Shown: positions 1-9,989, counted from the first letter of the stretch. The stretch is DNA of 51,054 nt from Candidatus Liptonbacteria bacterium (GCA_016186635.1 JACPLI010000029.1:1-51054), one strand, 5' to 3'. Notes: generated from the letters alone by a model not told the origin. Translations and numbers: made by a program.

Positions 1-262
1 GGGTGAATACCGCCCTTGCGGAGGGGCTGCGGCGGCACCGAGGGTTGCGGCTCCGGCAGAAGAAAACACTCGTGTCCGTCATCCTCTCCCATTTGCAACG
101 ACCGATGAGAGAAAAACCAACACGAAAGTTCCCTTAACCCAAATTTGGGGATGTGTGGGATTGCGCCTCTCCAAAGAGTTTGCTCGGGCAAACGAAAACG
201 CAAGTTTTTGCACTCCCGCGGTAGGTTTCTCCCGCGGCGGGTTTTCTGGTATTCTAACTGCA

Positions 263-1966
263 ATGAATCCCGCAGAAAACTTTGACGCGTACGCGCCCGA
301 CTTCGCCCCATATTCATGGACGGATGCGGAGCGGAAGCTTCTTGAGCCGTTTGTTACCGATCTCGACGGGCTCGTGGCGGTGTTGCGGAATTTACCGCCG
401 GAGATTGCTGGTGCACTCTGCTCGCGCGCGAGCCGCGCGTCGGGCTCGCTCGTGGAAGTGCTCCTCAAGGAGTACTTCCACCCCATCATTAACGGGGAGG
501 ACAAAAAACTCGCGAAGGAACTCGAGGAAACTGTTACATTCCTCCGTGACCACGGCTTCAAGAACATATTAAACAACCAGCGGGCGCAGGCGTTTTATGC
601 GAAGTGGCTCTCGCAGTACGGCGACGATTCCATCGCGCAGATGACGGGTACGCACGTGGTCTTTTGGGGCATCTCGCAGGTGATGATGAAGTTCGTTGAG
701 GACCAGCGGATTGGACTCGAACCGATCGAGAAGTCCACGCGGTATGTGAATTACGGGAATAAGATTGGAGGCCGGCATCTCTACTATGTTCCGAAGCCCG
801 ACCTTGAGCGGATAGGACTCTTCAAGGAATACACGGAGACGCTCGACCATCTTTTTGATACGTATCTTGCGCTCTTGCCGGAGCTTATGGCGCGGCTCAA
901 AGCGAACTATGAGGAGAGAGAATCCATTTTAGAGAAGAAAGCGTTTGATACGCTTCGCGGTTTGCTTCCTATGGCGACATTGTCGCAGGTGGCGTTCCGG
1001 GGCAATGCGCAGGCGCTTGAGTATCTCTTGAACCGCATGACGCGGCATCCGTTGGGGGAATTACGATGGTACGCGCGCGAGCTGAAGCGGGAACTCGACA
1101 AGGAAATCCCGTCGCTCCTCCTTCGCACCGCCGATGAAAAGTCGCGTGAGTATCAAGAGTACCTGAACGCGCGCTACGGCGCAGTGCGGGAGTTTGTGGC
1201 AAAAGAACTGCATGAAGCCCATAAAGACAAATTCTTCCGCGCGGGACCGAAGCCCGAGGTGAAACTCGTGGAGTATGATGCCGACGCGGAAGAGAAAGTC
1301 GTTGCGGGAATTCTCTTTAGGGAAACGCACGGCGGGTGGGAAGAAGCATTGCAAGTAGCAAGAAGCATGAAGCAAGAAGTAAGGAAGAAGTTGCTTTCGA
1401 AGTATCTTCTGAACCGGCAGGCGAGGTGGTGGAAGACGGGGCGCGCGTTCGAGAACTCCTATCTGCGTTTTGAGATAATAATGGATGCTGGCGCATATCG
1501 GGACTTGCAGCGGCACCGGATGATGACCCAGGAGCGGCAGCGATTCTCGGCGCATCACGGATACAATGTGCCTAGAGAAATAACGGAATCCGGTCTTGCC
1601 GCGCAGTTTGAGGAGGCGCTTGTGCGCGCCGGGAAACTTTTCGGGAAAATCGAGGCGCACGACCCGGAGCTCGCGCAGTACGCGGTGCCCATGGCATATC
1701 GTATGCGGTTTTACCAGTGGCAGAATTTCCGCGCGCTGTTTTGGGAAACAGAATTGCGCACTATCTCGCAAGGGCACCCCGATTACCGCTTTATCGAACA
1801 TGAGAAGTACCGGCTTGTGAAAGAAAAATTCCCATTGCTCGGGGAGTTTATGCTGGTGGACACGAATGACTACGCGATTGCCCGCCGCGGTACGGAGGAG
1901 AAAATCGCGGCGAAGGAGAAAGAGATCGTTGAGAAATTAGGGAAAAAGTCTCAAATAAATACATAA
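263..1966 (+). CDS. Tandem ThyX-like (FAD-dependent thymidylate synthase-like) protein
   Basis: ORF track; ATG at 263 (MNPAENFD). N-half has IEKSTRYV, C-half has RHRMMTQERQRFS, resembling ThyX motif pieces. Confidence 0.75.
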   Translation: MNPAENFDAYAPDFAPYSWTDAERKLLEPFVTDLDGLVAVLRNLPPEIAGALCSRASRASGSLVEVLLKEYFHPIINGEDKKLAKELEETVTFLRDHGFKNILNNQRAQAFYAKWLSQYGDDSIAQMTGTHVVFWGISQVMMKFVEDQRIGLEPIEKSTRYVNYGNKIGGRHLYYVPKPDLERIGLFKEYTETLDHLFDTYLALLPELMARLKANYEERESILEKKAFDTLRGLLPMATLSQVAFRGNAQALEYLLNRMTRHPLGELRWYARELKRELDKEIPSLLLRTADEKSREYQEYLNARYGAVREFVAKELHEAHKDKFFRAGPKPEVKLVEYDADAEEKVVAGILFRETHGGWEEALQVARSMKQEVRKKLLSKYLLNRQARWWKTGRAFENSYLRFEIIMDAGAYRDLQRHRMMTQERQRFSAHHGYNVPREITESGLAAQFEEALVRAGKLFGKIEAHDPELAQYAVPMAYRMRFYQWQNFRALFWETELRTISQGHPDYRFIEHEKYRLVKEKFPLLGEFMLVDTNDYAIARRGTEEKIAAKEKEIVEKLGKKSQINT

Positions 1967-1971
1967 CACAA

Positions 1972-2619
1972 ATGCGATCCCCAACTGAAATATTGGAGAT
2001 CCTGAAAAGCGTCGGCGCGATTTTGACCGACAGCCACTTCGTGGGCACGTCGGGGAGGCACATGTCGGTCTACGTGAATAAAGACGCGCTTTACCCGCAC
2101 ACGAAAGAAACCTCCGCAGTATGCGAGGCGATGGCGGCGCGCCATGCGGGTTTGGAAGTCGATACGGTTGCCTCGCCTGTCTTGGGCGGTGTCATTCTCT
2201 CGCAGTGGGTGGCGCATCACCTCTCGCGGCTTAAGGGAAAAGAGGTGCTCGCGGTCTATGCAGAGAAAACGCTCGAGGGCGGATTGGTTTTCACGCGGGG
2301 GTACGACACATTCATCAAGGGGAAGAAGGTGCTCGTGGTCGAAGACACAGTGGCAACGGGCGGTTCGCTTAAAAAGATTTTGGACACGGTGAAAAGCGCG
2401 GGAGGAATCATCGTCGCTGCGATGGTGATGGTGAATCGTGTCCCCGATGAGATAAATACCGGCACGCTCGGCGTGCCATTTTCTGCGCTCGTGGAATTGC
2501 CCACGCCCACCTACGGCGCCGCGGAGTGCCCGCTTTGCAAGCAGGGAGTTCCAGTGAATACCGCCGTGGGGCACGGGAAGAAATTTCTCGCCGCCCAATC
2601 CTCCAATGGCAATAATTGA
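1972..2619 (+). CDS. pyrE: Orotate phosphoribosyltransferase-like PRTase
   Basis: PRPP-binding loop VLVVEDTVATGGS; neighbours pyrF and pyrD. Confidence 0.8.
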   Translation: MRSPTEILEILKSVGAILTDSHFVGTSGRHMSVYVNKDALYPHTKETSAVCEAMAARHAGLEVDTVASPVLGGVILSQWVAHHLSRLKGKEVLAVYAEKTLEGGLVFTRGYDTFIKGKKVLVVEDTVATGGSLKKILDTVKSAGGIIVAAMVMVNRVPDEINTGTLGVPFSALVELPTPTYGAAECPLCKQGVPVNTAVGHGKKFLAAQSSNGNN

Positions 2620-3487
2620 CAAATACAACTCCCGTGCGGACAAGGCGAACTCGCTCGCCTGCGTGGGGCTCGACGCGGATTTTGAAAAGCTCCCCGCACG
2701 GTTCTTAAAAGAAGAGTTCCCGCAGTTTGCGTTCAATAAATATATCATTGACAGTACGCACGAATTCGCCGCCGCGTTCAAGGCGAATATCGCGTTTTAC
2801 GAAGCAAGAGGTGAACAGGGGCTCCGCGAGCTGAAGCTCACGATGGACTACCTCCGCGAGACGCATCCCGACATTTTTACGATTTGCGACGCGAAGCGGG
2901 CGGACATCGGGAACACGAACCGCGGCTACGTCACTTCCATCCTGGATTGGCTGGGTTTCGACGCGCTCACGCTTCATCCCTACCTCGGCCGCGAGGCGCT
3001 CGAGCCGTTTCTTTCCCGTCCCGACAAGGGCGCGATTATTCTTTGCCGCACGTCGAACCCCGGCGCGGGAGAGCTGCAGGATTTAGTAGTGGAGGTCCCG
3101 CCTTCGTCCCGCGAAGCGGGACTTCGGCGAGGCGAAGCAAAGCCTCTCTGGCAGATTGTGGCGGAAAAAGTGCGCGATGAGTGGAACGGCAATAAAAACT
3201 GTATGCTTGTCGTGGGCGCGACGTATCCGGAAGAAATGAAAACGATTCGCGCGCTCATGGGCCTTCGCCGCGCCGGAGTGGGCTACGACCCCACGGAGGC
3301 GGGAGAGATGACGTTTCTCGTTCCCGGAATCGGTGCGCAGGGAGGGGAGCTTGAGGCGGCGGTTAAAGCCGGGTTGAATTCGGCGAAGAAGGGGATGATT
3401 ATAAACTCCTCGCGCGGCGTGATTTTTGCAGATGACCCGGCGAAAGCCGCACAAGAGCTGCGCGATGGGATAAATAAGTTCCGATGA
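2606..3487 (+). CDS. pyrF: Orotidine 5'-phosphate decarboxylase
   Basis: DAKRADIGNT motif; overlaps the pyrE end. Confidence 0.9.
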   Translation: MAIIDKYNSRADKANSLACVGLDADFEKLPARFLKEEFPQFAFNKYIIDSTHEFAAAFKANIAFYEARGEQGLRELKLTMDYLRETHPDIFTICDAKRADIGNTNRGYVTSILDWLGFDALTLHPYLGREALEPFLSRPDKGAIILCRTSNPGAGELQDLVVEVPPSSREAGLRRGEAKPLWQIVAEKVRDEWNGNKNCMLVVGATYPEEMKTIRALMGLRRAGVGYDPTEAGEMTFLVPGIGAQGGELEAAVKAGLNSAKKGMIINSSRGVIFADDPAKAAQELRDGINKFR

Positions 3488-4284
3488 GTCTTGTCCCGCC
3501 TATGGATAATGTATTCGTTTTGAGACTTATTCTTTCATTCCTTGTTGGTGGGTCGTACGTCGCTTTTACGCTTTGGGTTTCTGAAAGGTTCGGCTCGCGA
3601 ATAGGAGGATTACTTGGCGGGCTTCCTTCCACGATTCTTGTGAGCCTTGTTTTTATCGCGTGGAATCAGGGCAATGAGGCGGTTATTACGGCTTTAAGTA
3701 TTGCTCCCGCAGTCCTCGCTGCCTGCACGTTCTTTTTGATTGCATTTGTGAATCTCCATAAGTATGGGAGGAGCCTCGCGACAGGAGGAGGGCTTCTCCT
3801 CTGGTTTTGCACAAGTTTTATTCTCGTCACAATTGGTCCGCGCAATATATTTATCTCTACCGCCATCGCGGTTGTTTTTTTGGGTGCGGCAATAGTCTTT
3901 TTGCGAAGATTTCCGGATGGAAAAGTTTTCAAAGCGTCACTCACTAAAGGAGAGTTCTTCTTCAGGGTGGTTTTCGCAGGAACGATCATTGCCCTCGCGG
4001 TGCTCGCGAGTAAGTTGCTCGGGCCCTTATGGGGAGGGATGATGGCTGGCTTTCCTGCCGGATTTTTGCCATCAATGTTTATTCTTGAGCGCAAGCACGG
4101 GATTCGCTTTGCCGCTTCCGTTGCGAAGAACATGCCATACGGCAATATCGCAATGATATTCTTCTTGCTCACCCTATTTTTCTTGATCCCCGTTGCGGGG
4201 ATGGTTTGGGCGACGCTCGTTGCTTACCTTGCTTCACTGCTTTGCGCGTTTCTCATCAATAGATATTTTTTGGCAAAATATTGA
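3484..4284 (+). CDS. Multi-pass membrane protein (DUF3147-like)
   Basis: Hydrophobic, repeated GGLLGGLPS / GGMMAGFPAG motifs; translationally coupled in the pyr cluster. Confidence 0.6.
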   Translation: MSLVPPMDNVFVLRLILSFLVGGSYVAFTLWVSERFGSRIGGLLGGLPSTILVSLVFIAWNQGNEAVITALSIAPAVLAACTFFLIAFVNLHKYGRSLATGGGLLLWFCTSFILVTIGPRNIFISTAIAVVFLGAAIVFLRRFPDGKVFKASLTKGEFFFRVVFAGTIIALAVLASKLLGPLWGGMMAGFPAGFLPSMFILERKHGIRFAASVAKNMPYGNIAMIFFLLTLFFLIPVAGMVWATLVAYLASLLCAFLINRYFLAKY

Positions 4285-5429
4285 CGATGAGCATATACGA
4301 ATCAATTCTCCGTCCGCTCCTCTTCGCACTCTCGCGGCGCGACCCGGAGGTGGCGCACGGATGGGCGCTCGCGGCGCTCCGCATTTTGGGGAAGCTCCCG
4401 TTCATTCGCTCCCTGTGCGCCATGCATTACAGGGTGAGCGACGCTCGTCTCGGGCATAGCGCTTTCGGCGTGGATTTTCCGAATCCCGTGGGGCTTGCCG
4501 CCGGATTCGACAAAAACGGGGACGCTTTAAAGGGGCTTGAAGCGCTGGGATTCGGATTTATTGAATTAGGGACGGTGACGCGCCACGCACAACCGGGGAA
4601 TCCGCGCCCGCGCATGTTCCGGCTCGTCGAAGACAAGGCGCTCATCAATCGGATGGGCTTTAACAACGAAGGAGCGGATGCGGTTGCGGCGCGCCTGAAG
4701 AAATTAGGGAAACTTTCGGTTCCGCTCGGGATAAGTATCGGGAAATCCAAAATCACGCCGCTTGAGGAAGCGGCGGAGGACTACGCCTACTCATTCCGCG
4801 CGCTCTACCCCTACGGCGACTATTTCGCGGTGAACGTGAGCTCGCCGAACACGCCGGGACTCCGCACGCTCCAGGCGGCGGAGGAGCTTGACCGGATTCT
4901 TCTGCGGCTCACAGCGGAGCGCGAGAAGCTGCGCGTGGAGCTGAAGGCGCCGTCAAAATCCATACTTGTGAAGATCGCGCCGGACTTGGATTTTGAAGCA
5001 ATCGATGCAGTGCTCAAAGTCTGCGCCGCGCGGGGAGCGGCGGGCATCATTGCGGTGAATACCACAACAGGGAGGGAGGGGGTTAAGGATGAAGAGGGGC
5101 TTCGCCTCGCCGAAGCGGGTTGCGATCCCGCGAAGGCGGGTGGGCTGAGCGGCAAGCCGCTTTTTCAAAAGGCGCTCGATATTGTGCGGCACGTGCGGGA
5201 ACGCGCGCCGGAGTTTGCGATTATCGCCGGGGGAGGAATCTTCACCGCGGAGGACGCGCTTGCGATGCTCGGCGCGGGCGCCGACCTCTTGCAGATATAC
5301 ACCGGGTTTATCTACCGGGGACCCGGGGTTGCTCGCCAGATAAACCGCGGGCTTCTTCGGCTGATTGCGCGTCGTCATTCCCGCGGAAGCGGGAATCTAG
5401 GACCTGGATCCCCGCGTGCGCGGGGATGA
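4281..5429 (+). CDS. pyrD: Dihydroorotate dehydrogenase, quinone type
   Basis: GLAAGFDKNGDAL, NVSSPNTPGLR, IAGGGI motifs. Confidence 0.93.
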   Translation: MTMSIYESILRPLLFALSRRDPEVAHGWALAALRILGKLPFIRSLCAMHYRVSDARLGHSAFGVDFPNPVGLAAGFDKNGDALKGLEALGFGFIELGTVTRHAQPGNPRPRMFRLVEDKALINRMGFNNEGADAVAARLKKLGKLSVPLGISIGKSKITPLEEAAEDYAYSFRALYPYGDYFAVNVSSPNTPGLRTLQAAEELDRILLRLTAEREKLRVELKAPSKSILVKIAPDLDFEAIDAVLKVCAARGAAGIIAVNTTTGREGVKDEEGLRLAEAGCDPAKAGGLSGKPLFQKALDIVRHVRERAPEFAIIAGGGIFTAEDALAMLGAGADLLQIYTGFIYRGPGVARQINRGLLRLIARRHSRGSGNLGPGSPRARG

Positions 5430-5430
5430 C
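5373..5430. repeat. Twin palindromic repeat of ATTCCC-N8-GGGAAT type
   Basis: attcccgcggaagcgggaat (5377-5396) and atccccgcgtgcgcggggat (5408-5427). Confidence 0.85.
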
Positions 5431-5491
5431 TTCGGACGTGTTGCAGTAGCTTTGGTCAGTGTGCTATCATTCACCCAATTTATAGAGCGAT

Positions 5492-6472
5492 ATGAGCGGG
5501 CAACCATGGAATCTTAAAGAGCAGCTTCTCGCCGCAATACGGGCGAAGGGGGGATTTGTGAATTGTCATGCTCACTTTGACAAAGCTTTCTACATTACCA
5601 AGGACAGCTTGGACAAAAGCATGAAGTACACCATGGAAGAAAAATGGCGGTTGAGCGACGACATAAAACTGCGCTCCACGCAGGACGAAATTGAGAATCG
5701 CATCAGAACCGGATTGGATATTTTGTTGGCGCAGGGATGCAAAGCTACGATGACTTTTGTAGACGCTTACAGTGCGGTCGGGCACAAGGCAATTGACGCG
5801 GCAGTTAAAGTTAAAAAAGAGTATGCAGGTAAAATACAGATCCTCATAGCGACGCAGCCGTTGGATGGCCTTTTAACCCCTGAGGCACAAAAACTGTATG
5901 AAGAAATCACTGCGAAAGCAGATATTGCCGGTGGGCTGCCATCCAAAGATCGCCCTCGTCAGGAGGAAAATATGGATGTGATGTTCCGCATTGCCAAGAA
6001 TTTGAACAAACCAATCCATGCACATATAGACCAGTTAGGCCGTCATGATGAATTTGATACGGAAAAGTTGGTTCAGGCGACTGTTAAGCATGGGTATGAA
6101 GGTAAAGTGACCGCGGTGCACGTGGTTTCAGTCTCGGCTCAGCCGAAAGCGTATCGGAAAGAGATGTACAAAAAAATGGCGGCGGCGGGCATGAGCGTAG
6201 CGTGTTCGCCTTCAGCGATGCTCTCGCAGGTAATGTTTGAAGACAGCGTGAGTCCCATGCATAATTCAATCGCGAATGTTCCTGAAATGCTTGAAGCAGG
6301 CATTGTGGTGGGTCTGGGGGTAGATAACGTGAGTGATTTTTACTTGCCGTTCGTTGATGGCGACATGTGGATTGAGCTCAGAATGCTGATGGAAGCGTGC
6401 AGATTCTATGACTTTGATAAACTGGTCGACATTGCGACTGTGAATGGCAGAAAATTATTGGGAGTAACATGA
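5492..6472 (+). CDS. Amidohydrolase, cytosine-deaminase-like
   Basis: NCHAHFDKAF, HAHIDQ, and late VDNVSDF motif typical of amidohydrolases. Confidence 0.75.
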   Translation: MSGQPWNLKEQLLAAIRAKGGFVNCHAHFDKAFYITKDSLDKSMKYTMEEKWRLSDDIKLRSTQDEIENRIRTGLDILLAQGCKATMTFVDAYSAVGHKAIDAAVKVKKEYAGKIQILIATQPLDGLLTPEAQKLYEEITAKADIAGGLPSKDRPRQEENMDVMFRIAKNLNKPIHAHIDQLGRHDEFDTEKLVQATVKHGYEGKVTAVHVVSVSAQPKAYRKEMYKKMAAAGMSVACSPSAMLSQVMFEDSVSPMHNSIANVPEMLEAGIVVGLGVDNVSDFYLPFVDGDMWIELRMLMEACRFYDFDKLVDIATVNGRKLLGVT

Positions 6473-6539
6473 CAATCCTGCCGTTACCATAATTATGAAG
6501 TAGCCCCTACTACTTTCTACATTCTACTTGCTACTTACC

Positions 6540-7826
6540 ATGCCTAAACTCTGGCAATCCAAATCCACCAAGCTCCACCCCCTCGTCGAGAAGTATACGG
6601 TGGGGAACGACTACATTTTGGACGCGCGGCTCTTGCCGTTTGACATCGAGGCGTCGCTTGCGCACGCGCAAGCGCTTCACAAAGCGAAGATACTTACCGC
6701 CGCCGAGCTCCGGAAACTCACGCGCGGATTGAAGCAGATTTTGAAACTCCACAGCCAGGGAAAGTTCGTGATTCAATCCTCGGACGAGGACTGCCACACC
6801 GCGATCGAAGGATTCCTCACCGCGAAGCTCGGCGCCCTGGGCAAAAAAATTCACACCTGCCGCTCGCGGAACGACCAGGTGCTCGTCGCGACGCGGCTCT
6901 ATACGCGGAAGAAGTTGAAGCAAATCAGCCACGAGCTCGTGAAGACGCAGAAAGTGTTCCTCGCGATGGCGAAGAAATACGAATTTGTGCCGATGCCGGG
7001 GTACACGCACACGCGGCGCGCGATGCCTTCGAGCGTGGGGCACTGGGCGGCGGCGTATTTGGAAGAACTTTTGAATGACCACAAGCTTTTGGAGTCCGCG
7101 TACGACTTGAATGACCAGAATCCGCTGGGTGCCGCCGCCGGGTTCGGCGTAAACATGCCAATTGACCGGCGTCTCACCACGAAGCTCCTCGGATTCCGGC
7201 GGCTGCAAGTAAACTCACTTTATTGTGTGAACAGCCGCGGCCCCACGGAGTCCTACATCCTCTCGGTTTTGACCAAAATCGTGATGACCTTGGGGCGGCT
7301 CTCAAACGAGATGATTTGGTTTACGACGCCGGAGTTCAACCTCTTTTTTCTCCCGCCGGAGTTCACGACCGGTTCCTCCATCATGCCGCAGAAGAAAAAT
7401 CCGGACGTATTCGAAATCCTCCGCGGCAACGTAAACGTGATTGTGGCATTGCAGACGCAGGTGAAAGACATCTCGAAGAACCTTATCTCCGGCTACAACC
7501 GCGATACGCAGCTCACGAAGGAACCGCTCATCAAAGGGTTAGGTATTGCCCGCCGGAGCTTGGAAATCGCCGCGCTCGTGATGGCGAGGGTAAAACCGAA
7601 CAAGGCGGCGCTTATGAAGTCCTTGGCGCCCGAATTTTTTGCGGTGCATGAGGCAAACCGGCTCGTAAAGAAGGGGATGCCCTTCCGCGACGCCTACGCG
7701 CATGTGAAGGAGCACCTCCACGAACTCAAAATGGAAAACCCCGTGAAAGCGATAAAGGAAGTGCTCTCCATCGGCGGCCCGGGGAACTTGCAGCTTAATT
7801 CCTATAAGTCAAGCAAGGAGTTATAG
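6540..7826 (+). CDS. argH: Argininosuccinate lyase
   Basis: GSSIMPQKKNPDVFEILRG signature; HTCRSRNDQ. Confidence 0.93.
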   Translation: MPKLWQSKSTKLHPLVEKYTVGNDYILDARLLPFDIEASLAHAQALHKAKILTAAELRKLTRGLKQILKLHSQGKFVIQSSDEDCHTAIEGFLTAKLGALGKKIHTCRSRNDQVLVATRLYTRKKLKQISHELVKTQKVFLAMAKKYEFVPMPGYTHTRRAMPSSVGHWAAAYLEELLNDHKLLESAYDLNDQNPLGAAAGFGVNMPIDRRLTTKLLGFRRLQVNSLYCVNSRGPTESYILSVLTKIVMTLGRLSNEMIWFTTPEFNLFFLPPEFTTGSSIMPQKKNPDVFEILRGNVNVIVALQTQVKDISKNLISGYNRDTQLTKEPLIKGLGIARRSLEIAALVMARVKPNKAALMKSLAPEFFAVHEANRLVKKGMPFRDAYAHVKEHLHELKMENPVKAIKEVLSIGGPGNLQLNSYKSSKEL

Positions 7827-7847
7827 GAAGTTGTATACTATAAGGAT

Positions 7848-7946
7848 ATGCGCACAAAAAACTCTTCCGATTCGCCGGGAGCGTTTGTGAATATCGTGAC
7901 GGTGCTTGTCGTCGCGTGGATTGTCTACGCGATGTTCACGCAGTGA
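7848..7946 (+). CDS. Small single-TM protein (32 aa)
   Basis: MRTKNSSDSPGAFVNIVTVLVVAWIVYAMFTQ, read directly. Confidence 0.4.
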   Translation: MRTKNSSDSPGAFVNIVTVLVVAWIVYAMFTQ

Positions 7947-7961
7947 ATTTGACATATCGAC

Positions 7962-7980
7962 ATATCGAAATTTTGATATA
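7962..7980. repeat. Palindromic repeat atatcgaaattttgatata, copy 1
   Basis: Identical 19-mer at 8471-8489; flanks the four-helix-bundle gene. Confidence 0.85.
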
Positions 7981-7985
7981 TAGGT

Positions 7986-8453
7986 ATGGCATCAATTCAG
8001 AAGTTCGAGGACCTTATTTGCTGGCAGAGGTCCCGTGAACTTGCGAATTTCGTTTTTAATGTTACCGACGTCCCGAAGTTTAAAGATTTCGATCTTAAGC
8101 GCCAAATTCGCCGCGCGGCAATCTCTCCCATGTCAAATACTGCAGAAGGGTTCAACCGCGGCACGCAAGCGGAGTTCGTGGATGCGCTCTTTATCGCGAA
8201 GGGAGAAGTGGGAGAAGTACGAAGTCAGTTCTATATCGCGCACGACCGTGGATATATTGACATGGCGCAATTTGAAAAAGGAATACAACTCACCGATGAG
8301 TGCTCGCGCCTTATTCACAGTTTTTCCGAAAAAGTGAAGGGGAGTTCTCGAAGAGGATTACAGTTCAAACATGTTTTAAAGCCTGACCCTGACAAGGAAT
8401 TGATAAAGCGGTACGTGCCGGAAGTGTATAAAAGAATGTACGGCGGTAGGTGA
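7986..8453 (+). CDS. Four helix bundle protein (23S rRNA IVS family)
   Basis: FEDLICWQRSRELAN, RRAAISPMSNTAEGF motif. Confidence 0.85.
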   Translation: MASIQKFEDLICWQRSRELANFVFNVTDVPKFKDFDLKRQIRRAAISPMSNTAEGFNRGTQAEFVDALFIAKGEVGEVRSQFYIAHDRGYIDMAQFEKGIQLTDECSRLIHSFSEKVKGSSRRGLQFKHVLKPDPDKELIKRYVPEVYKRMYGGR

Positions 8454-8470
8454 AATATCGAAATCTCAAA

Positions 8471-8489
8471 ATATCGAAATTTTGATATA
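8471..8489. repeat. Palindromic repeat atatcgaaattttgatata, copy 2
   Basis: Perfect direct copy of 7962-7980. Confidence 0.85.
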
Positions 8490-8497
8490 GTATGTTC

Positions 8498-9379
8498 TTA
8501 CCATCTTCCGCTCGCCCCTCCTCCGCCCGAGCGCCCGCCGCCGAACCCTCCAAATCCGCCTCCGCCGAACCCACCCCGCCCGCCGCCTATCCACCATGGT
8601 GGACGGTGATGCGTGGCGACACTTTCCGCATACTTGTGCGAGACGATGTAGTCGAAGAGAAGTCCGAGTGGGGAGAGCACGGCGATTGCCGCAATGCCCC
8701 AGTAGAGGAACCCGAAGATGAGTCCGAGCACCACGCCCGCGACGCCGCCGATGACGCCGCCCAGCCACCATGACTTTGAGCGCCCGAGGATGCTCGCGAG
8801 CCACATCGGGATTGCGAAGAGTAGCCAAAACCAATCAACCGAAACCCCTCCTCCGTTTCCGTTTTGCGCTCGCTCTGCGGAGGGAATTACTTCGCCCCGC
8901 GTCGCGTCTATGATTTTATCCACGGCATTTGCGAGCCCTGCGGCATACTCCTGCGTTTTGAATGCGGGAGTTAGCACATTCTGGAGAATCCAGTAGCTCT
9001 GCGCGTCGGTGAGCACCCCTTCAAGCCCGTAGCCCACCTCGATGCGGAACTTCCGGTCGTCCCGCGCGATGAGGATGAGCGCACCGTTGTCCGCGCCGGA
9101 TTTCCCGATCCCCCAGTCCTTGAAAAGTTTCTCCGCGAAGTTCTCAACGGTGTCGCCGCCGAGCGAGGGGATAGTGACGACGCTGATTTCGTTCTTGGTC
9201 TGCAGCGCGAACGAGGAAAGTTTAGATTCAAGAATCGTTCGTTCCTGCGGGGCGAGCATCCCCGCAAAGTCGTTCACGAATCCCGTGGGCTTGCCGGGGT
9301 TTGTGTAGGCGTGCGCGGCAGGGAAAGAAAGTAGTATGTAGTACGCAGTGAGTAGTAGGAACGCGAGAGCCCTTGGCAT
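8498..9379 (-). CDS. TPM domain protein (YgcG-like) with Gly-rich tail
   Basis: Signal peptide, GFVNDFAGML, DNGALILIARDDRKFRIEVGYGLEGVLTD, GGGGASGRW tail. Confidence 0.85.
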   Translation of the reverse strand: MPRALAFLLLTAYYILLSFPAAHAYTNPGKPTGFVNDFAGMLAPQERTILESKLSSFALQTKNEISVVTIPSLGGDTVENFAEKLFKDWGIGKSGADNGALILIARDDRKFRIEVGYGLEGVLTDAQSYWILQNVLTPAFKTQEYAAGLANAVDKIIDATRGEVIPSAERAQNGNGGGVSVDWFWLLFAIPMWLASILGRSKSWWLGGVIGGVAGVVLGLIFGFLYWGIAAIAVLSPLGLLFDYIVSHKYAESVATHHRPPWWIGGGRGGFGGGGFGGFGGGRSGGGGASGRW

Positions 9380-9434
9380 TATTTTTGAGCCGAATTTATT
9401 TACTACTTACTACTCTCTACTTACTACTTACTCG

Positions 9435-9989
9435 TTAGAGCTTCACCGCCGGCGCGTTTTCCGCACCTTCTGCCGCCTCGAAGTATCCACGCTCTCCGAA
9501 CCCTGCCATGTTTGCGATGACATTCGAGGGAAACCGCTTCACTGCTACGTTCAGGCTTCGCACCGCGTCGTTGAACCGGGCGCGTTCCACGCTCACGCGG
9601 TTTTCCGTCCCTTCAAGCTGCGCCATGAGGGTTTGCACCGTGTCGGAGGATTTGAGCTGCGGATAATTTTCCATAATCGCGAGAAGCCGCGCGAACGCCG
9701 TTTCCACTTCGCCCGCTGCTTTTGCCTTTGCGTCGACACTGCTCGCGCCCGCGTATCGCGTCCGCGCTTCCGCAAGTGCCGTGAAAATAGTCTGTTCCTG
9801 TTTCATCGCGCCCTTTACGGACTCGACGAGGTTAGGAATCAAATCCAACCGCCGTTGGTATTGCGTCTCGACTTGCGCCCATTGCCCGTCAATGCCCTCG
9901 TTTTTGCCGACGAGCGAGTTATAGGTGCCGACCCCGTAGAGGAGCACGACGACCACGACCGCGAGCACAACCCACCATGTTTTGTTCAT
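9435..9989 (-). CDS. LemA family protein
   Basis: YNSLV..NEGIDGQWAQVETQYQRRLDLIPNLVE; paired with TPM gene. Confidence 0.92.
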   Translation of the reverse strand: MNKTWWVVLAVVVVVLLYGVGTYNSLVGKNEGIDGQWAQVETQYQRRLDLIPNLVESVKGAMKQEQTIFTALAEARTRYAGASSVDAKAKAAGEVETAFARLLAIMENYPQLKSSDTVQTLMAQLEGTENRVSVERARFNDAVRSLNVAVKRFPSNVIANMAGFGERGYFEAAEGAENAPAVKL

